DNA from: JAUIJL01 sp965366625
GTDB lineage: Bacteria > Acidobacteriota > Thermoanaerobaculia > Multivoradales > J023
Length of the DNA: 64,000 nucleotides
Assembly: GCA_965366625.1 (NCBI GenBank)
Contig: CBDUGP010000026.1
Coordinates: forward strand, 1 to 64,000
Direction: 5' to 3'
Program-made: the position numbers and the translations under genes
In this document: positions 51,511 to 60,493 of the stretch, in pieces
Layout of the letters: each line of letters starts with the position of its first letter
How positions within the stretch are numbered: the first letter of the stretch is position 1
The notes under the pieces: model-generated
Told to the model about the DNA's origin: nothing
Seen by the model: the letters and a program-made list of their open reading frames with translations, nothing else
The model's database searches: none

Positions 51511-53115
51511 CTACGGAGCTTCGCCTTCTACCGACGACCATTCGAGCAGGCCTCCGGATTCGAAACCGTCGGAGAAGAGGTCGGTGGTCGACAGGACTTC
51601 GTGCACGTCCAACATGGTGTAGGCCGCTCGATAGAATTTGTCCTGGATGAATACTCCGTGGCGAGGGATGAAGAAGCTCAAACCGTATATGTTCGAGGGG
51701 TAGTAGTCTCCCCAATAGTCGACATCTGTGAAAGGCGCACAAGGGAGCGAGTTGGGGTAGGTCTGCCCGCCGTCGGTGATCTCGGGCAGCTGCAAAGGGC
51801 CCCGGGCGGCGACGTTTTCGAAGCTGACCGTGGCGAGGGGCGTGAGGTCGAGCAAATATTCGAATTTGGTGCTGAATAGGCCCGGGCTGGTCATGAATCC
51901 GTAGTACCCCCAAGTACGACCGTCGGAGCTGGTGGAAACGTCCAGGAACTCATAGAGCTTGCCGACGTCATGCACTTCTTGGGCTGCCATTGGGCCGTCC
52001 AGGGAGCCACAGGGTCCGGGGCCGGGGTGCTCCAGGCAAGCATCGATGTTGTAGATCTTTAGGGTCTTGGAGTCTTCCACGAAACCCAGGAAATGGCGTT
52101 GGGTCGCAGCGGGCAGCGAGAATAGGGCCACTGCTCTGGAATTAGAGTCGAATCCGGAGAAAAGCTCTCGGGCGTCCGCCGGATTTTCTGGATCGACCTC
52201 CCAGAGAGCCAAACCGAGGGGCGTGGCGATGAGACCGCTGCCGTCCGCCACCGCGGCAAGAAGTCGGCCGTCCTTTTGCATCAAAGACACGTAATTGCCG
52301 TCGCTCAGGCCACCGACGCGACCCTCCAAGGTACAAGCACCACCACCGAGGGAATCTGAAAGATCGTAGACGTAGGTGCCGTCGCTGGCTCCGACGAACG
52401 CATAGTTGCGACCGCCGTGCTCGATCAGCTCCACTTGACGGGCCACCAGATTTGAGACCTGGCAGTGTTGAACCAGCGTGCCCGGCTCGATGAATTCCCA
52501 GAACGAGAATCCATGTCCGCTTCGGCCGGCCAAACCCACCAGAATCTTCTCTTCGGAGGTTTGAATCACGTCGATGGATTCCACGTAGGTTTCCACTTTG
52601 GTCGACACGGGCATTTCTTGGAAATGCCCCATCCAGCCGTCGCGGAATGCGATTTTATTGGGATTAGCAGGGTCGAAGCGTAGATCCCAAACTTGAAAAC
52701 CGACGTTATACGCCACGAAGAGCCAGTCCTCGTTGCCGTCGATTCGGGCGACGTCGGTAAAGAGTTCCAAGCCGAATTCAGCGCTCGGTATTTGGCTGCC
52801 GAGGGCACGATAGAGGGTGCTATCTCGATTTCCGGGAATCGGAAAAGGTACCCCGAACACATTGCTTGCAGGTCGGAAAGTAAATTCACCGGCCGCATTT
52901 CGGGGCCAAAGATACTCGTCCGGACCCATCTCAGCCCGAGTGGCCGGAACGGGGCGTCCGCCGCTTAAGGCCCCGCATTCTTCTCCAAACCCGACAGCCA
53001 GAGGGTCTCCAACCCCGAAAGCCAAGGGGCAGAAAAGCCCAGACACAGTGAGGAGTATCGTGGCGACAAACGCCGACGGGTTTCGCGCGAGGAGAGGGGG
53101 GCTCAGCTCAGACAT
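51511..53115 (-). CDS. Secreted LVIVD/beta-propeller-like protein with DGFESG tag
   Basis: The protein has 534 residues from ATG 53115, with GGAGATCCCAA in front; the first part is a signal sequence ending near AFG (about 34). Repeated blocks (WLFVAYNVGFQVWDLRFDPAN, YAFVGASDGTYVYDLSDSLG, GLALWEVDPENPADAREL, KTLKIYNIDACLEH) have the look of LVIVD or similar beta-propeller repeats. The C-terminus, LFSDGFESGGLLEWSS, carries the same motif as the HAD protein at 49794. It is probably extracellular or outer-membrane attached. No enzyme motif is visible. Confidence 0.82.
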   Translation of the reverse strand: MSELSPPLLARNPSAFVATILLTVSGLFCPLAFGVGDPLAVGFGEECGALSGGRPVPATRAEMGPDEYLWPRNAAGEFTFRPASNVFGVPFPIPGNRDSTLYRALGSQIPSAEFGLELFTDVARIDGNEDWLFVAYNVGFQVWDLRFDPANPNKIAFRDGWMGHFQEMPVSTKVETYVESIDVIQTSEEKILVGLAGRSGHGFSFWEFIEPGTLVQHCQVSNLVARQVELIEHGGRNYAFVGASDGTYVYDLSDSLGGGACTLEGRVGGLSDGNYVSLMQKDGRLLAAVADGSGLIATPLGLALWEVDPENPADARELFSGFDSNSRAVALFSLPAATQRHFLGFVEDSKTLKIYNIDACLEHPGPGPCGSLDGPMAAQEVHDVGKLYEFLDVSTSSDGRTWGYYGFMTSPGLFSTKFEYLLDLTPLATVSFENVAARGPLQLPEITDGGQTYPNSLPCAPFTDVDYWGDYYPSNIYGLSFFIPRHGVFIQDKFYRAAYTMLDVHEVLSTTDLFSDGFESGGLLEWSSVEGEAP

Positions 53116-53316
53116 TTGGGATCTCCGGGGCCGGGCGTTTTGCCCTGACGCAAAAGGTCTCAAGTTGAATCTGGGATCAAGGTTCTAGCTACCCAGATCG
53201 CTTGGCGGAGGGTCGTTGTAGGCGACAATGTAGCATAAATAAAATGTCATGCAAGCATTTTATGCTGCAAAGCTATATTCTGGTTGGGCTAAAGGGGGGA
53301 ACCGACCAAAAGAAGA
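53116..53316. other. Upstream region with an AT-rich stem-loop
   Basis: AGCATAAATAAAATG (about 53232) can pair with CATTTTATGCT (53256-53266) apart from a small bulge, in otherwise GC-rich DNA. It may be a protein-binding site or a terminator for the remnant at 53317-53618. No gene is seen. Confidence 0.4.
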
Positions 53317-53618
53317 TCAGGTCTTGGGCTTGGATTTGTGAAACAGCTCGGCTTGCTCGTGCAGCGCTGCCATCTCTTCGAGCGCGGCTCGAATCTCCGG
53401 GTCCAAGTCAGGCTCTAAAGAACCGGGGCGTTAAACCAAGAGACCGCCAGCGGCATCAAAAGATGATGAGGCTGCGCGAGCAGATCGGCGCGATCGTATC
53501 GCCGGGCAAGCGCAGCTCCGAGCACCCAGAGGATGCCTATCCACCAGCTCCGGCGATCCGCGGCGATGGCCAAGATCGCATCGCGCCGGCCGAATAGGAA
53601 TCGAATCCATTGGGGCAT
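53317..53618 (-). pseudogene. Remnant of a larger membrane protein gene
   Basis: From ATG 53618 one frame reads MPQWIRFLFGRRDAILAIAA and WWIGILWVLGAALARRYDRADLLAQPHHLLMPL, resembling the start of a multi-helix membrane protein, and stops at 53415. A second frame then gives LEPDLDPEIRAALEEMAALH and ends KSKPKT at 53317-53319, which looks like a protein C-terminus. The middle is missing, so an internal deletion with frame change is likely. Confidence 0.55.
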
Positions 53619-53636
53619 GATCGCCCGGGAAATACC

Positions 53637-53909
53637 CTAGCGTTCACCGCTACGGGGCGTGCCGGACGAGGGTTGGTGGCCCTGGGAGGAAGTGTTGACG
53701 GTGCCCACGGGAACGTTGCGGGGGTTGGCTCGGCTGACTCCGTCGCTAACGATCTCGATGTCGCCGGCCTCGATCAATTTGGCCAACGGCGGGTGCTCGG
53801 CGGCCCGATCGGCAATCTCGCCGTTTTTGAAGGGGCCGAGATGGATGGCTTTGCCACCGGGCAAGGGAACTTTGATCGGCCGGGCTGAGGTATTGCGAAT
53901 CGTTTTCAT
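53637..53909 (-). CDS. Small conserved-type protein of unknown function
   Basis: The protein has 90 residues. It begins MKTIRNTSARPIKVPLPGGK and continues HLGPFKNGEIADRAAEHPPLAKLIEAGDIEIV, a compact alpha/beta pattern I have seen in short uncharacterised bacterial proteins. The last 30 residues are polar and probably disordered. AAGGAAAAACATCC precedes the ATG. Gene neighbours give no hint; the upstream permease is on the other strand. Confidence 0.65.
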   Translation of the reverse strand: MKTIRNTSARPIKVPLPGGKAIHLGPFKNGEIADRAAEHPPLAKLIEAGDIEIVSDGVSRANPRNVPVGTVNTSSQGHQPSSGTPRSGER

Positions 53910-54106
53910 GGATGTTTTTCCTTATTTGAATTCCTGGGGAGGTCGGGAGATCCACAATCAGACTACTCGACCCTCCGTAGAGTCGTCAACGAGTCGGCCC
54001 TTGGAGATCGAAGGATCGGGGAACCTTGGCCTCTCTCATGCGTTAGTAGGTAGAAAGCCGAAACACTGAGTCCGTGAGTCAAGAAGTCACGAAAAGGATG
54101 CACTCG

Positions 54107-56512
54107 ATGAGAGATTTAAAGAATGCCCTTCGCTCCCTGCGTCGCTCACCGGGGTTCGCCGTTGTCGCGATCGGCATTTTGGGCCTGGCGATCGGGGTGA
54201 ACGCCGGGATCTTCAGCGTCATCGATACTGTCTTGCTGGATCCGCTGCCGTTCGAAGATGCCGATCGGCTGGTCTACATCGCCGCGTCCGCTCCGGGCTC
54301 GGACCTTCCCGAGGAATTCGGGGTTGCGACCGAGTTTTACGTCCAATATCGGGAGCAGTCGGAGCTCTTGGAGGAGGTTTCCACCTTCAACTCCTTCACC
54401 AGCACCCTGCGGACGGACGACCGAGTCGAGCGCATTCGGATGTCGGCTCCCACCCCCACTCTTTTCGACACTTTGGGGGTCGGTCCGATGCTCGGCCGGC
54501 TACCGGTAGCTGCAGATGAAGACAACGTGGTGGTGATCAGCCATGCTCTGTGGACGTCTTGGTTCGGCGGCGACGAGGCGGTGGTGGGCAAGAGCTTTTA
54601 CGTCTCGGGCAAAGACCGGACGGTGATCGGGGTCATGCCTAAAGACTTCTGGTTTCCGAACGACGGCACCCTGCTTTGGTTTCCGGGTGTGATCCGTGTG
54701 GAAGAGCTGCAACCCGGTCGATTCGGCCGCAACCTTGTGGCGCGCATGGCTCCGGGGGTAGAGCCCGCGGCCCTCGCCACCGAGCTCGACATGCTGGCCA
54801 AACGACTGCCGGAGAGATTTGGCGGCTCGGCAAATTATGCTCGTCTGATCGAGCAACATCAGCCGGTGATTCGATCCTTGGAGCAAGAGCTTCTCGGAGA
54901 CATCGCCACTCCCCTTTGGATTCTCCTGGGCTCTATGGCGGTGGTTCTGCTGATCGCCTGTGCCAACGTGGCCAACCTCTTCATGGTGCGGGCAGAGCGT
55001 AAGCAGCCGGACCAAGCCATTCGCCGGGCGCTCGGCGCGGACAGATCGCGGTTGATCAGTTCCCAGATGGCAGAAGCGGCGGTGGTCGCCATGTTTTCGG
55101 GTTTGCTCGCAGTTTTGCTGGCCTGGGCCGCGGTGCCGCTGCTGGTGAGCGCCGCACCGGGCAATATCCCGCGACTCGATGGCGTTTCCATCAGCCCAGC
55201 GACTTTGCTCTTCACCTTTGGCGCTTGCGTGATCGCGGCCTTGCTCTGCGGACTGGCGCCGGCGGTGCGCTTCTCGTCCCCCAATTTGATGACCATGCGC
55301 GAAGGCGGACGGGGATCGACGGGCCGTCGAGATCTCGGGCGAGGTCTGCTGGTGGTCGCCCAGACCGCCCTCGCCTTGGTGCTCTTGATCGGCTCTGCGC
55401 TTCTGTTCCAAAGCTTCGAAAAGCTGCGCAACGTGGATCCGGGTTACGACACGGAGGACGTATTTACCTTCCAGATCGCCCCCGAAGGCGCCCATCTCGA
55501 AGACGCCGAATCCTATGCGCGCTTCCATTTGGGCTTCATGGACCAGCTGAAAGCGCTTCCCGGGGTGCAATCGGTGGGCATCGTTGAAAACGTGCCGTTG
55601 AACGAAGGCGTGGCTTCCCGCCGATTTGTAACCGAAGGAAGCCCGAGGGAGGAGGACGCGGGCACCATAGTGAGTTTCACCTGGGCCGCCGGCGATTATT
55701 TCGGCGTCATGGGCATCGATGTATTCCAAGGCAGAACCTTCACCTTGGACGATCACTTGGCCCATCCGGGCAATGTTCTCATCAGCCGCTCAGCCGCGGA
55801 CCTTCTTTGGCCGCGTCAGGATCCGATCGGCAGGCGTTTGCAAATGCAGGGTGAGGAAGCGTGGGAGACGGTCGTCGGCGTGGTCGACGACGTCATGCAA
55901 TACGGCTACCGTCAGGCGCCCGAGCCGATGGTTTACTTCCCGCTGATCGGTCAAGACCCGGGAAATAGCCGGCCCCTCTCGTCCCCGGCCTATGTGATCA
56001 AGACCCCCCGTGCGAGCGACATCGGAACCGACGTTCGAGCGCTGGTCAAAACCGCCGCGCCCGGCGCGCCCATGTATCGCACCTACACCATGGACGGGCT
56101 CGCGGCCGACTCCATGAGCGAGCTTTCTTTCACCATGATGACCATCGGCATCGCGGCGTTGCTCGCCCTATTTTTGGGAGTGGTGGGTCTCTACGGCGTG
56201 CTCTCCTACGCGGTGGCGGAGCGGACCCGCGAAATCGGTTTGCGCATGGCCCTCGGCGCCGAGGCCAGCCGTGTGTCGCGAATGATCGTCGGGCAGGGAG
56301 CCCGGTCGCTAGGAGCCGGAATCGTGCTCGGTGCCCTGATCGCGGTGCTTGCGTCGCGCACCCTTAAGAGCTTGCTGTTCGAAATGCAGGCCTTCGACCT
56401 ACCGACCTATATCGGGATTTCAGCCCTGACGCTGGCGGTGGGTTTGGTGGCGACCTATTTGCCCGCCCGCCGAGCTTCGAAGGTCGATCCCATGGAGTCG
56501 CTGCGGGAATAA
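54107..56512 (+). CDS. Orphan MacB/FtsX-type permease (acidobacterial ADOP family)
   Basis: The protein has 801 residues from ATG 54107, with AAAAGGA upstream (the frame opens at GTG 54074). Two similar halves each have an FtsX part: MRDLKNALRSLRRSPGFAVV and the first helix, then MacB-PCD periplasmic domains (LFDTLGVGPMLGRLP; YFGVMGIDVFQGRTF), then the LLIACANVANLFMVRA and YAVAERTREIGLRMALGA helix groups. The signature DPMESLRE closes it. Such duplicated permeases are expanded in Acidobacteriota and often lack a linked ATPase, as here. The substrate is unknown. Confidence 0.95.
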   Translation: MRDLKNALRSLRRSPGFAVVAIGILGLAIGVNAGIFSVIDTVLLDPLPFEDADRLVYIAASAPGSDLPEEFGVATEFYVQYREQSELLEEVSTFNSFTSTLRTDDRVERIRMSAPTPTLFDTLGVGPMLGRLPVAADEDNVVVISHALWTSWFGGDEAVVGKSFYVSGKDRTVIGVMPKDFWFPNDGTLLWFPGVIRVEELQPGRFGRNLVARMAPGVEPAALATELDMLAKRLPERFGGSANYARLIEQHQPVIRSLEQELLGDIATPLWILLGSMAVVLLIACANVANLFMVRAERKQPDQAIRRALGADRSRLISSQMAEAAVVAMFSGLLAVLLAWAAVPLLVSAAPGNIPRLDGVSISPATLLFTFGACVIAALLCGLAPAVRFSSPNLMTMREGGRGSTGRRDLGRGLLVVAQTALALVLLIGSALLFQSFEKLRNVDPGYDTEDVFTFQIAPEGAHLEDAESYARFHLGFMDQLKALPGVQSVGIVENVPLNEGVASRRFVTEGSPREEDAGTIVSFTWAAGDYFGVMGIDVFQGRTFTLDDHLAHPGNVLISRSAADLLWPRQDPIGRRLQMQGEEAWETVVGVVDDVMQYGYRQAPEPMVYFPLIGQDPGNSRPLSSPAYVIKTPRASDIGTDVRALVKTAAPGAPMYRTYTMDGLAADSMSELSFTMMTIGIAALLALFLGVVGLYGVLSYAVAERTREIGLRMALGAEASRVSRMIVGQGARSLGAGIVLGALIAVLASRTLKSLLFEMQAFDLPTYIGISALTLAVGLVATYLPARRASKVDPMESLRE

Positions 56513-56678
56513 ACGGCCGCGAAGGCTGCCAAAAGGCTCGGCAGGGAGGGTCGGGTGAGGTCGGGAAGTATTGCCATGGGGAGAGTATGGCAACGGTGTC
56601 GCCCTCAGAAAAGTGGCATAATCGTCATTATTAACGACGATCGCGGCATCGATTCTTCCGAAGATGTATTTTTGGGAT

Positions 56679-56972
56679 CTATTTCTTCGAATGCGATGGT
56701 TCGGCCCGGTGGTGAGGTCTGAGCAATAGGCGCAGCTCGACCGCTTCACCATATCGGATTGAGTTGCTCTCAATGGCCATGCGGAGAGCATTCTTCGTCA
56801 ACGGCCGAAGGCTATAAGACATCTTTGACACCAAGCGGAGCTTGTCGATTCGCTTGGATATCTCGCGCAATGCTTCAGCCGACCAATACCGGTCCTGATC
56901 CACCATTTTGGCAATATCAGCAGCATTGGCTCGCCGAATGCGCTTTTGCTGGTACTTGGTCATCACTGACAT
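56679..56972 (-). CDS. Small basic protein of unknown function
   Basis: The protein has 97 residues, rich in Arg and Lys: MSVMTKYQQKRIRRANAADI, then YWSAEALREISKRIDKLRLV and a KNALRMAIESNSIRYG helix. The composition would suit a nucleic-acid-binding protein or antitoxin-like factor, but no family is recognised. No clear ribosome-binding site precedes the ATG at 56972; the second Met is at residue 4. A stem-loop and a 19-codon ORF lie just upstream on the same strand. Confidence 0.5.
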   Translation of the reverse strand: MSVMTKYQQKRIRRANAADIAKMVDQDRYWSAEALREISKRIDKLRLVSKMSYSLRPLTKNALRMAIESNSIRYGEAVELRLLLRPHHRAEPSHSKK

Positions 56973-56997
56973 GTGGAGAAGGATAGACGAAAGAGGG

Positions 56998-57021
56998 AAG
57001 GGATGACCAGAGCCATCCCTT
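56998..57021 (-). terminator. Stem-loop between the 19-codon ORF and the basic protein gene
   Basis: AAGGGATG (56998-57005) pairs exactly with CATCCCTT (57014-57021) around 8 bases. It lies 13 bases after the stop of the tiny ORF on the minus strand. The U-run is weak, so it may stop transcription partly or cap the small transcript. Confidence 0.5.
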
Positions 57022-57033
57022 CATTTTATGGGG

Positions 57034-57093
57034 TCACCCGGTAGGCAGAACACCGCCGAAAACACCGCTAGACAACTCGGTTTTGACTTTCAT
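57034..57093 (-). CDS. Possible 19-residue peptide gene
   Basis: The frame reads MKVKTELSSGVFGGVLPTG and stops at 57034-57036. CAAGGAGTCGGCA gives a near-ideal ribosome-binding site and spacing. The leader-like KVKTELS half and the hydrophobic, Gly-rich rear recall a peptide precursor, but no modifying enzyme is adjacent and no family is recognised. Confidence 0.45.
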   Translation of the reverse strand: MKVKTELSSGVFGGVLPTG

Positions 57094-57411
57094 TGCCGAC
57101 TCCTTGGTTCGGTGAGCTTTATTGCTTCACCCGATTTGGAAGATAGGCAGATTACTTCAATGTCGTCTAGTCCTTTGCCTACTCGCGCCAAAATGTGTTC
57201 ATGGTAGGCAAATCAATCTTCCGTGTTTGGCGTTACTTTTTGAAACAAAACCATTTTATGGTATGCGCCCGGTCCGAATGAGCAGGCTAGAAGTGAAATC
57301 AACCGAAGTGGAAGATGCCAAGTCGGTTTAGCTGAATGCTCTGCCTGGATCAGCTGTTTCTTGGCAACATGCCGGGCATTTCCGCTAACTTTTCGCCACC
57401 ATCAACACATC
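57094..57411. other. Stretch without a convincing gene
   Basis: This lower-GC stretch holds a small GGTGA/TCACC hairpin near 57112-57133 and short plus-strand frames with poor start signals. It may be a decayed gene or the leader of the transcript that ends at the terminator at 57412. Confidence 0.35.
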
Positions 57412-57455
57412 GGGAGCCTGTGCGGAGTCGCTTCCGCAGGCTCCCACCCTTTTTT
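57412..57455 (+). terminator. Rho-independent terminator or attenuator
   Basis: GGGAGCCT (57412-57419) plus GCGGA (57422-57426) pair with TCCGC and AGGCTCCC (57433-57445) with a 2-base bulge, followed by TTTTTT (57450-57455). It lies 20 bases before the ATG at 57475, so it either ends an upstream transcript or attenuates the next gene. Confidence 0.75.
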
Positions 57456-57474
57456 GACGACCCATGGGCCAGTG

Positions 57475-58083
57475 ATGACCGTAGACTTCAAGCTTTCGAC
57501 CCTCGCTACCGATCCAGAGCTGTTGCTCAGTCTCAAGTCGACCGATTTCGAGCAGCTTTTGGAGCTGCTCACCGCAGCCGAGCATCCCGAGTCGTTCAGG
57601 GTGTTGTTCTGGCTTGTGCTCCGGACGCTTCAGACTCATCCAGAGCTGCACGCATCCGTCTTCGAAGCGTGGATGCCGAGTGAAGCAAGCCTGGCCCGAC
57701 TGCTGGAAGATGTGGGAAAGGATGGGGCACGCATCGTCCTATCGCTTGAAGGTGTCAGATCCGAGCTCGAAAGAGTGTGGCAGCTGTGCGACGAAATCGG
57801 CGTCCCCAACCTGGTGCCCACGACCGAGCCCCTAGAGGCGGTCGCACTGGCTCCCATGGCGGCGTTGTTTACTGAGCGTCAGCTCGACGAGCTTATTGCG
57901 GCCGTAGCTCGAGGTCGGCAGTGGAAGGATCCTGCCGAGATCTTGGGCGCGGAAGGCGACCAAGAATTCGATCTCGAAGCGTTAATTGGTCTGGCCCAAG
58001 CGCGCCTGGTGAAAACGAAGGGCGGTGAGGCGCTCAATCTTGTGGTGTTGCGGCTGCTGAGCATCGCCGACCAGGTGAATTGA
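57475..58083 (+). CDS. Helical protein of unknown function
   Basis: The protein has 202 residues from ATG 57475. The frame is open from 57361, but that would put a terminator in the coding region. It is mostly helical and acidic: LKSTDFEQLLELLTAAEHPE, FWLVLRTLQTHPELHASVFEAW, LDELIAAVARGRQWKDPAEI, ALNLVVLRLLSIADQVN. No membrane segment, signal or catalytic motif is seen. The ribosome-binding site is poor. Family unknown. Confidence 0.6.
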   Translation: MTVDFKLSTLATDPELLLSLKSTDFEQLLELLTAAEHPESFRVLFWLVLRTLQTHPELHASVFEAWMPSEASLARLLEDVGKDGARIVLSLEGVRSELERVWQLCDEIGVPNLVPTTEPLEAVALAPMAALFTERQLDELIAAVARGRQWKDPAEILGAEGDQEFDLEALIGLAQARLVKTKGGEALNLVVLRLLSIADQVN

Positions 58084-58433
58084 AATTCAACGGAGCTATT
58101 GCCTGCCCGTTAGGTCGGGTGCTAGCGCACATGGGTATGGCGGAGTATGGAGACATGCTCCGCCAATTTTTCTTGGACTGACCTCTTGACTACCTGGCAG
58201 CCGTAGCCCGAAACCTTGCTCAAGGATACCGAAGGGAGGCTGGTCCGCGTGGTCCCGGTCAAGATCAACGGTGAGGGCCCAGTTCTTGGATTTTGTAACG
58301 TTTCCGTTTCTGAAACGTAAGTTGGGCTCACGGTGTTCACACCGCAACCCGATCCAGGAGAGCCCCCAAATGAAATATAGCTTCAACTTCATCCTGTGCC
58401 ACGGCCGAGCCTGCGGCCGAGGAGCGGTCTGAG
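58084..58433. promoter_or_regulatory. Intergenic region with an ACGTTTC/GAAACGT inverted repeat
   Basis: ACGTTTC (58298-58304) and GAAACGT (58312-58318) form an inverted repeat about 115 bp before the propeller gene and could be a regulator-binding site. I see no gene; the minus-strand frame across 58122-58340 has no start signal and no recognisable similarity. Confidence 0.35.
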
Positions 58434-60206
58434 ATGTCGGCCGCGAATACGAGACTTCAGACCGACCGCAGACCGCTGAGGCTTTGGCCCGGCGTGGCCA
58501 TTGTGGTTTTGCAGTGGCTGGCCCGCTTTGTGGTTCCCGTCGTGGCGCCCGACGCCATGCAATACGGTGTGATGGCCGGGATGCTCGGCGGCGTGGCCGT
58601 GGTGTTCTGGTGGCTGTTCTTCAGCCGGGCCCCGTGGGTTGAGCGTCTGGGAGCAGTGGCATTGATGGCCGCAGCTTTGGTCACCGGTTCCTGGTTGGTG
58701 CACGAGTCAGTGGCGACGGGAATGATGGGAATGATGTTCCCCCTCTACGCCATCCCGGTGCTGAGCCTCGCTTTCGCGGCTTGGGCGGTGCTCGGACGAG
58801 ATTTGACCGGACGGACTCGCTGGTTGACCATGGCGATTGCCATTTTCGTTTCTTGTTTAGTGTGGACCCTGGTGCGGACCGGTGGCTTTACCACCGACCT
58901 CGACCACGACTTTGCCTGGCGTTGGGCTGAAACCGCCGAGGATCGCCTGCTGGCCGATTCCGCTGACGAGCCGATCGGAGCTGCTTCGGTCGCCCCCGCG
59001 GCTGGGGACGGTGCCGTGGGAGTCGATCCGTCGTGGCCCGGTTTCCGTGGGCCCGACCGTGACGGGGTCGTGCCTGTCGGGGTCGCGCCCGGCAAGCGCA
59101 TCGCCACGGATTGGTCGACCCACCCGCCGGAAGAGCTGTGGCGTCGACCGATTGGACCCGGTTGGTCCTCCTTCGCGGTCGACGGTCACTTCATCTTCAC
59201 CCAAGAGCAACGCGGCGACGAAGAAGTGGTGTCGTGTTACCACGCCGAAACCGGTGAGCCCGTGTGGATGCATCGCGACGACGCCCGTTTCTGGGAGTCG
59301 AACGGTGGCGCCGGCCCGCGGGCCACGCCGATGCTGCACCAAGGCCGGGTTTATACCTTGGGCGGCACCGGCATTCTGAATGCCCTCGACGCTCGCGACG
59401 GCTCGGTGATTTGGTCGCGCAACGCCGCCGAAGATACCGGCATGGCCGTTCCCATGTGGGGAATTTCGGGCTCGCCCTTGGTTTACGACGACGCGATTGC
59501 CGATGGCCTGGTGATCGTGGCGGCCTCGGGCGCGCTGGTGGCTTACGACTTGGACACCGGTGAACCCCGGTGGACCGGCCCGAGCGCTGGGGAAGGCTAC
59601 AGCTCACCCCACCTGGTGGAGATCGACGGGGTAACGCAAGTGCTGCAGCTCAACGGTGACGGTCTCGTGAGCGTGTCTCCCACCGACGGCGCCCTGCTGT
59701 GGCAACATGACCGGTCGGGTTATCCGATCGTGCAGCCGGCCCTGACCGAGACCGGGGACGTTTTGATCAGTGTCGACGACCGCAGCGGATTGCGCCGCCT
59801 GACGCCCAAACACGGATCCGACGGATGGTCGGTGGAAGAAGGGTGGACTTCGATCGGACTAAAACCCTATTCCAGCGATTTCGTGGTGCACAAAGGCCAC
59901 GCCTATGGTTTCGACGGCAATATTCTCGCCTGCATCGATCTAAAAGACGGTCAACGCAAGTGGAAGGGTGGACGATACGGCCTGGGTCAGCTGGTCTTGC
60001 TGGCGGACCAGGACCTGATGGTGGTGGTTTCGGAAAAGGGCAATCTGACCCTAGTTCGCGCCACGCCCGACGGCTTCGAGGAGCTGGCGAAACTGCCGAT
60101 CTTCAAGGGCAAGACCTGGAATCATCCCGTGCTGGTCGATGACCTTTTGTTGATTCGCAATAGCGAGCAGATGGCCGCCTTTCGCCTGCCCCTCGAAGGC
60201 TCCTGA
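58434..60206 (+). CDS. Membrane protein with PQQ-type beta-propeller
   Basis: The protein has 590 residues. Four to five hydrophobic helices fill the first 150. From about 185 the outer part starts SWPGFRGPDRDGVVP, the common opening of PQQ-binding-like propellers, and blades follow: WMHRDDARFWESNG, LNALDARDGSVIWSRN, ALVAYDLDTGEPRW, LVSVSPTDGALLWQHD, LACIDLKDGQRKWKGG. The tryptophan-docking pattern A-x-D-x-x-x-G-x-x-x-W is clear. Relatives are often electron-transfer or assembly proteins; no PQQ-enzyme residues could be assigned, so its role is unknown. ATG with GGTCTGAG before it. Confidence 0.9.
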   Translation: MSAANTRLQTDRRPLRLWPGVAIVVLQWLARFVVPVVAPDAMQYGVMAGMLGGVAVVFWWLFFSRAPWVERLGAVALMAAALVTGSWLVHESVATGMMGMMFPLYAIPVLSLAFAAWAVLGRDLTGRTRWLTMAIAIFVSCLVWTLVRTGGFTTDLDHDFAWRWAETAEDRLLADSADEPIGAASVAPAAGDGAVGVDPSWPGFRGPDRDGVVPVGVAPGKRIATDWSTHPPEELWRRPIGPGWSSFAVDGHFIFTQEQRGDEEVVSCYHAETGEPVWMHRDDARFWESNGGAGPRATPMLHQGRVYTLGGTGILNALDARDGSVIWSRNAAEDTGMAVPMWGISGSPLVYDDAIADGLVIVAASGALVAYDLDTGEPRWTGPSAGEGYSSPHLVEIDGVTQVLQLNGDGLVSVSPTDGALLWQHDRSGYPIVQPALTETGDVLISVDDRSGLRRLTPKHGSDGWSVEEGWTSIGLKPYSSDFVVHKGHAYGFDGNILACIDLKDGQRKWKGGRYGLGQLVLLADQDLMVVVSEKGNLTLVRATPDGFEELAKLPIFKGKTWNHPVLVDDLLLIRNSEQMAAFRLPLEGS

Positions 60207-60493
60207 TCCGGCCCCATGGTTGGCCACGGAATAAATTCCGAGGCTACCTTTGCCTTGGCCCCTGCGGGGACGGCCCGGAACCGGAATGTAGGGCCGCCCG
60301 AAGGGGCATGGCGTATGTAGCCGGGGGCGCCCAGCCGGGGGCGCCCAGCCGGGGGCGCCCAGCCGGGGGCGCCCAGCCGGGTGCTGTAGCCTCGGGCTCT
60401 AGCCCGTGGTGCCTTAGCCCGTGGTGCGCTTCCGCAGACTCGTTCAAACGTTCGCGTCGAGAGATTCTGGGCGCATTTGAAAGGACCCATTGG
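60207..60493. other. Intergenic region with minisatellite
   Basis: Besides the 14-bp repeat, the stretch has two copies of TAGCCCGTGGTG (about 60399-60425). A gene is not seen. AAAGGA just before 60494 is the ribosome-binding site of the GNAT gene. Confidence 0.5.
60319..60381. repeat. 14-bp tandem repeat, 4.5 units
   Basis: AGCCGGGGGCGCCC occurs four times in a row plus AGCCGGG. Each unit holds the palindrome GGGCGCCC, so the array can form several small hairpins. It lies in non-coding DNA. Confidence 0.95.

Noticed and set aside
54500..55765. Long minus-strand open frame opposite the permease gene
   Set aside because: It is antisense to a clear ADOP permease and rich in His, Gln and Arg, as expected from a reverse-complement shadow.
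58122..58340. Minus-strand frame of 72 codons
   Set aside because: No start signal, no recognisable similarity, and it crosses an inverted repeat that looks like a control site.
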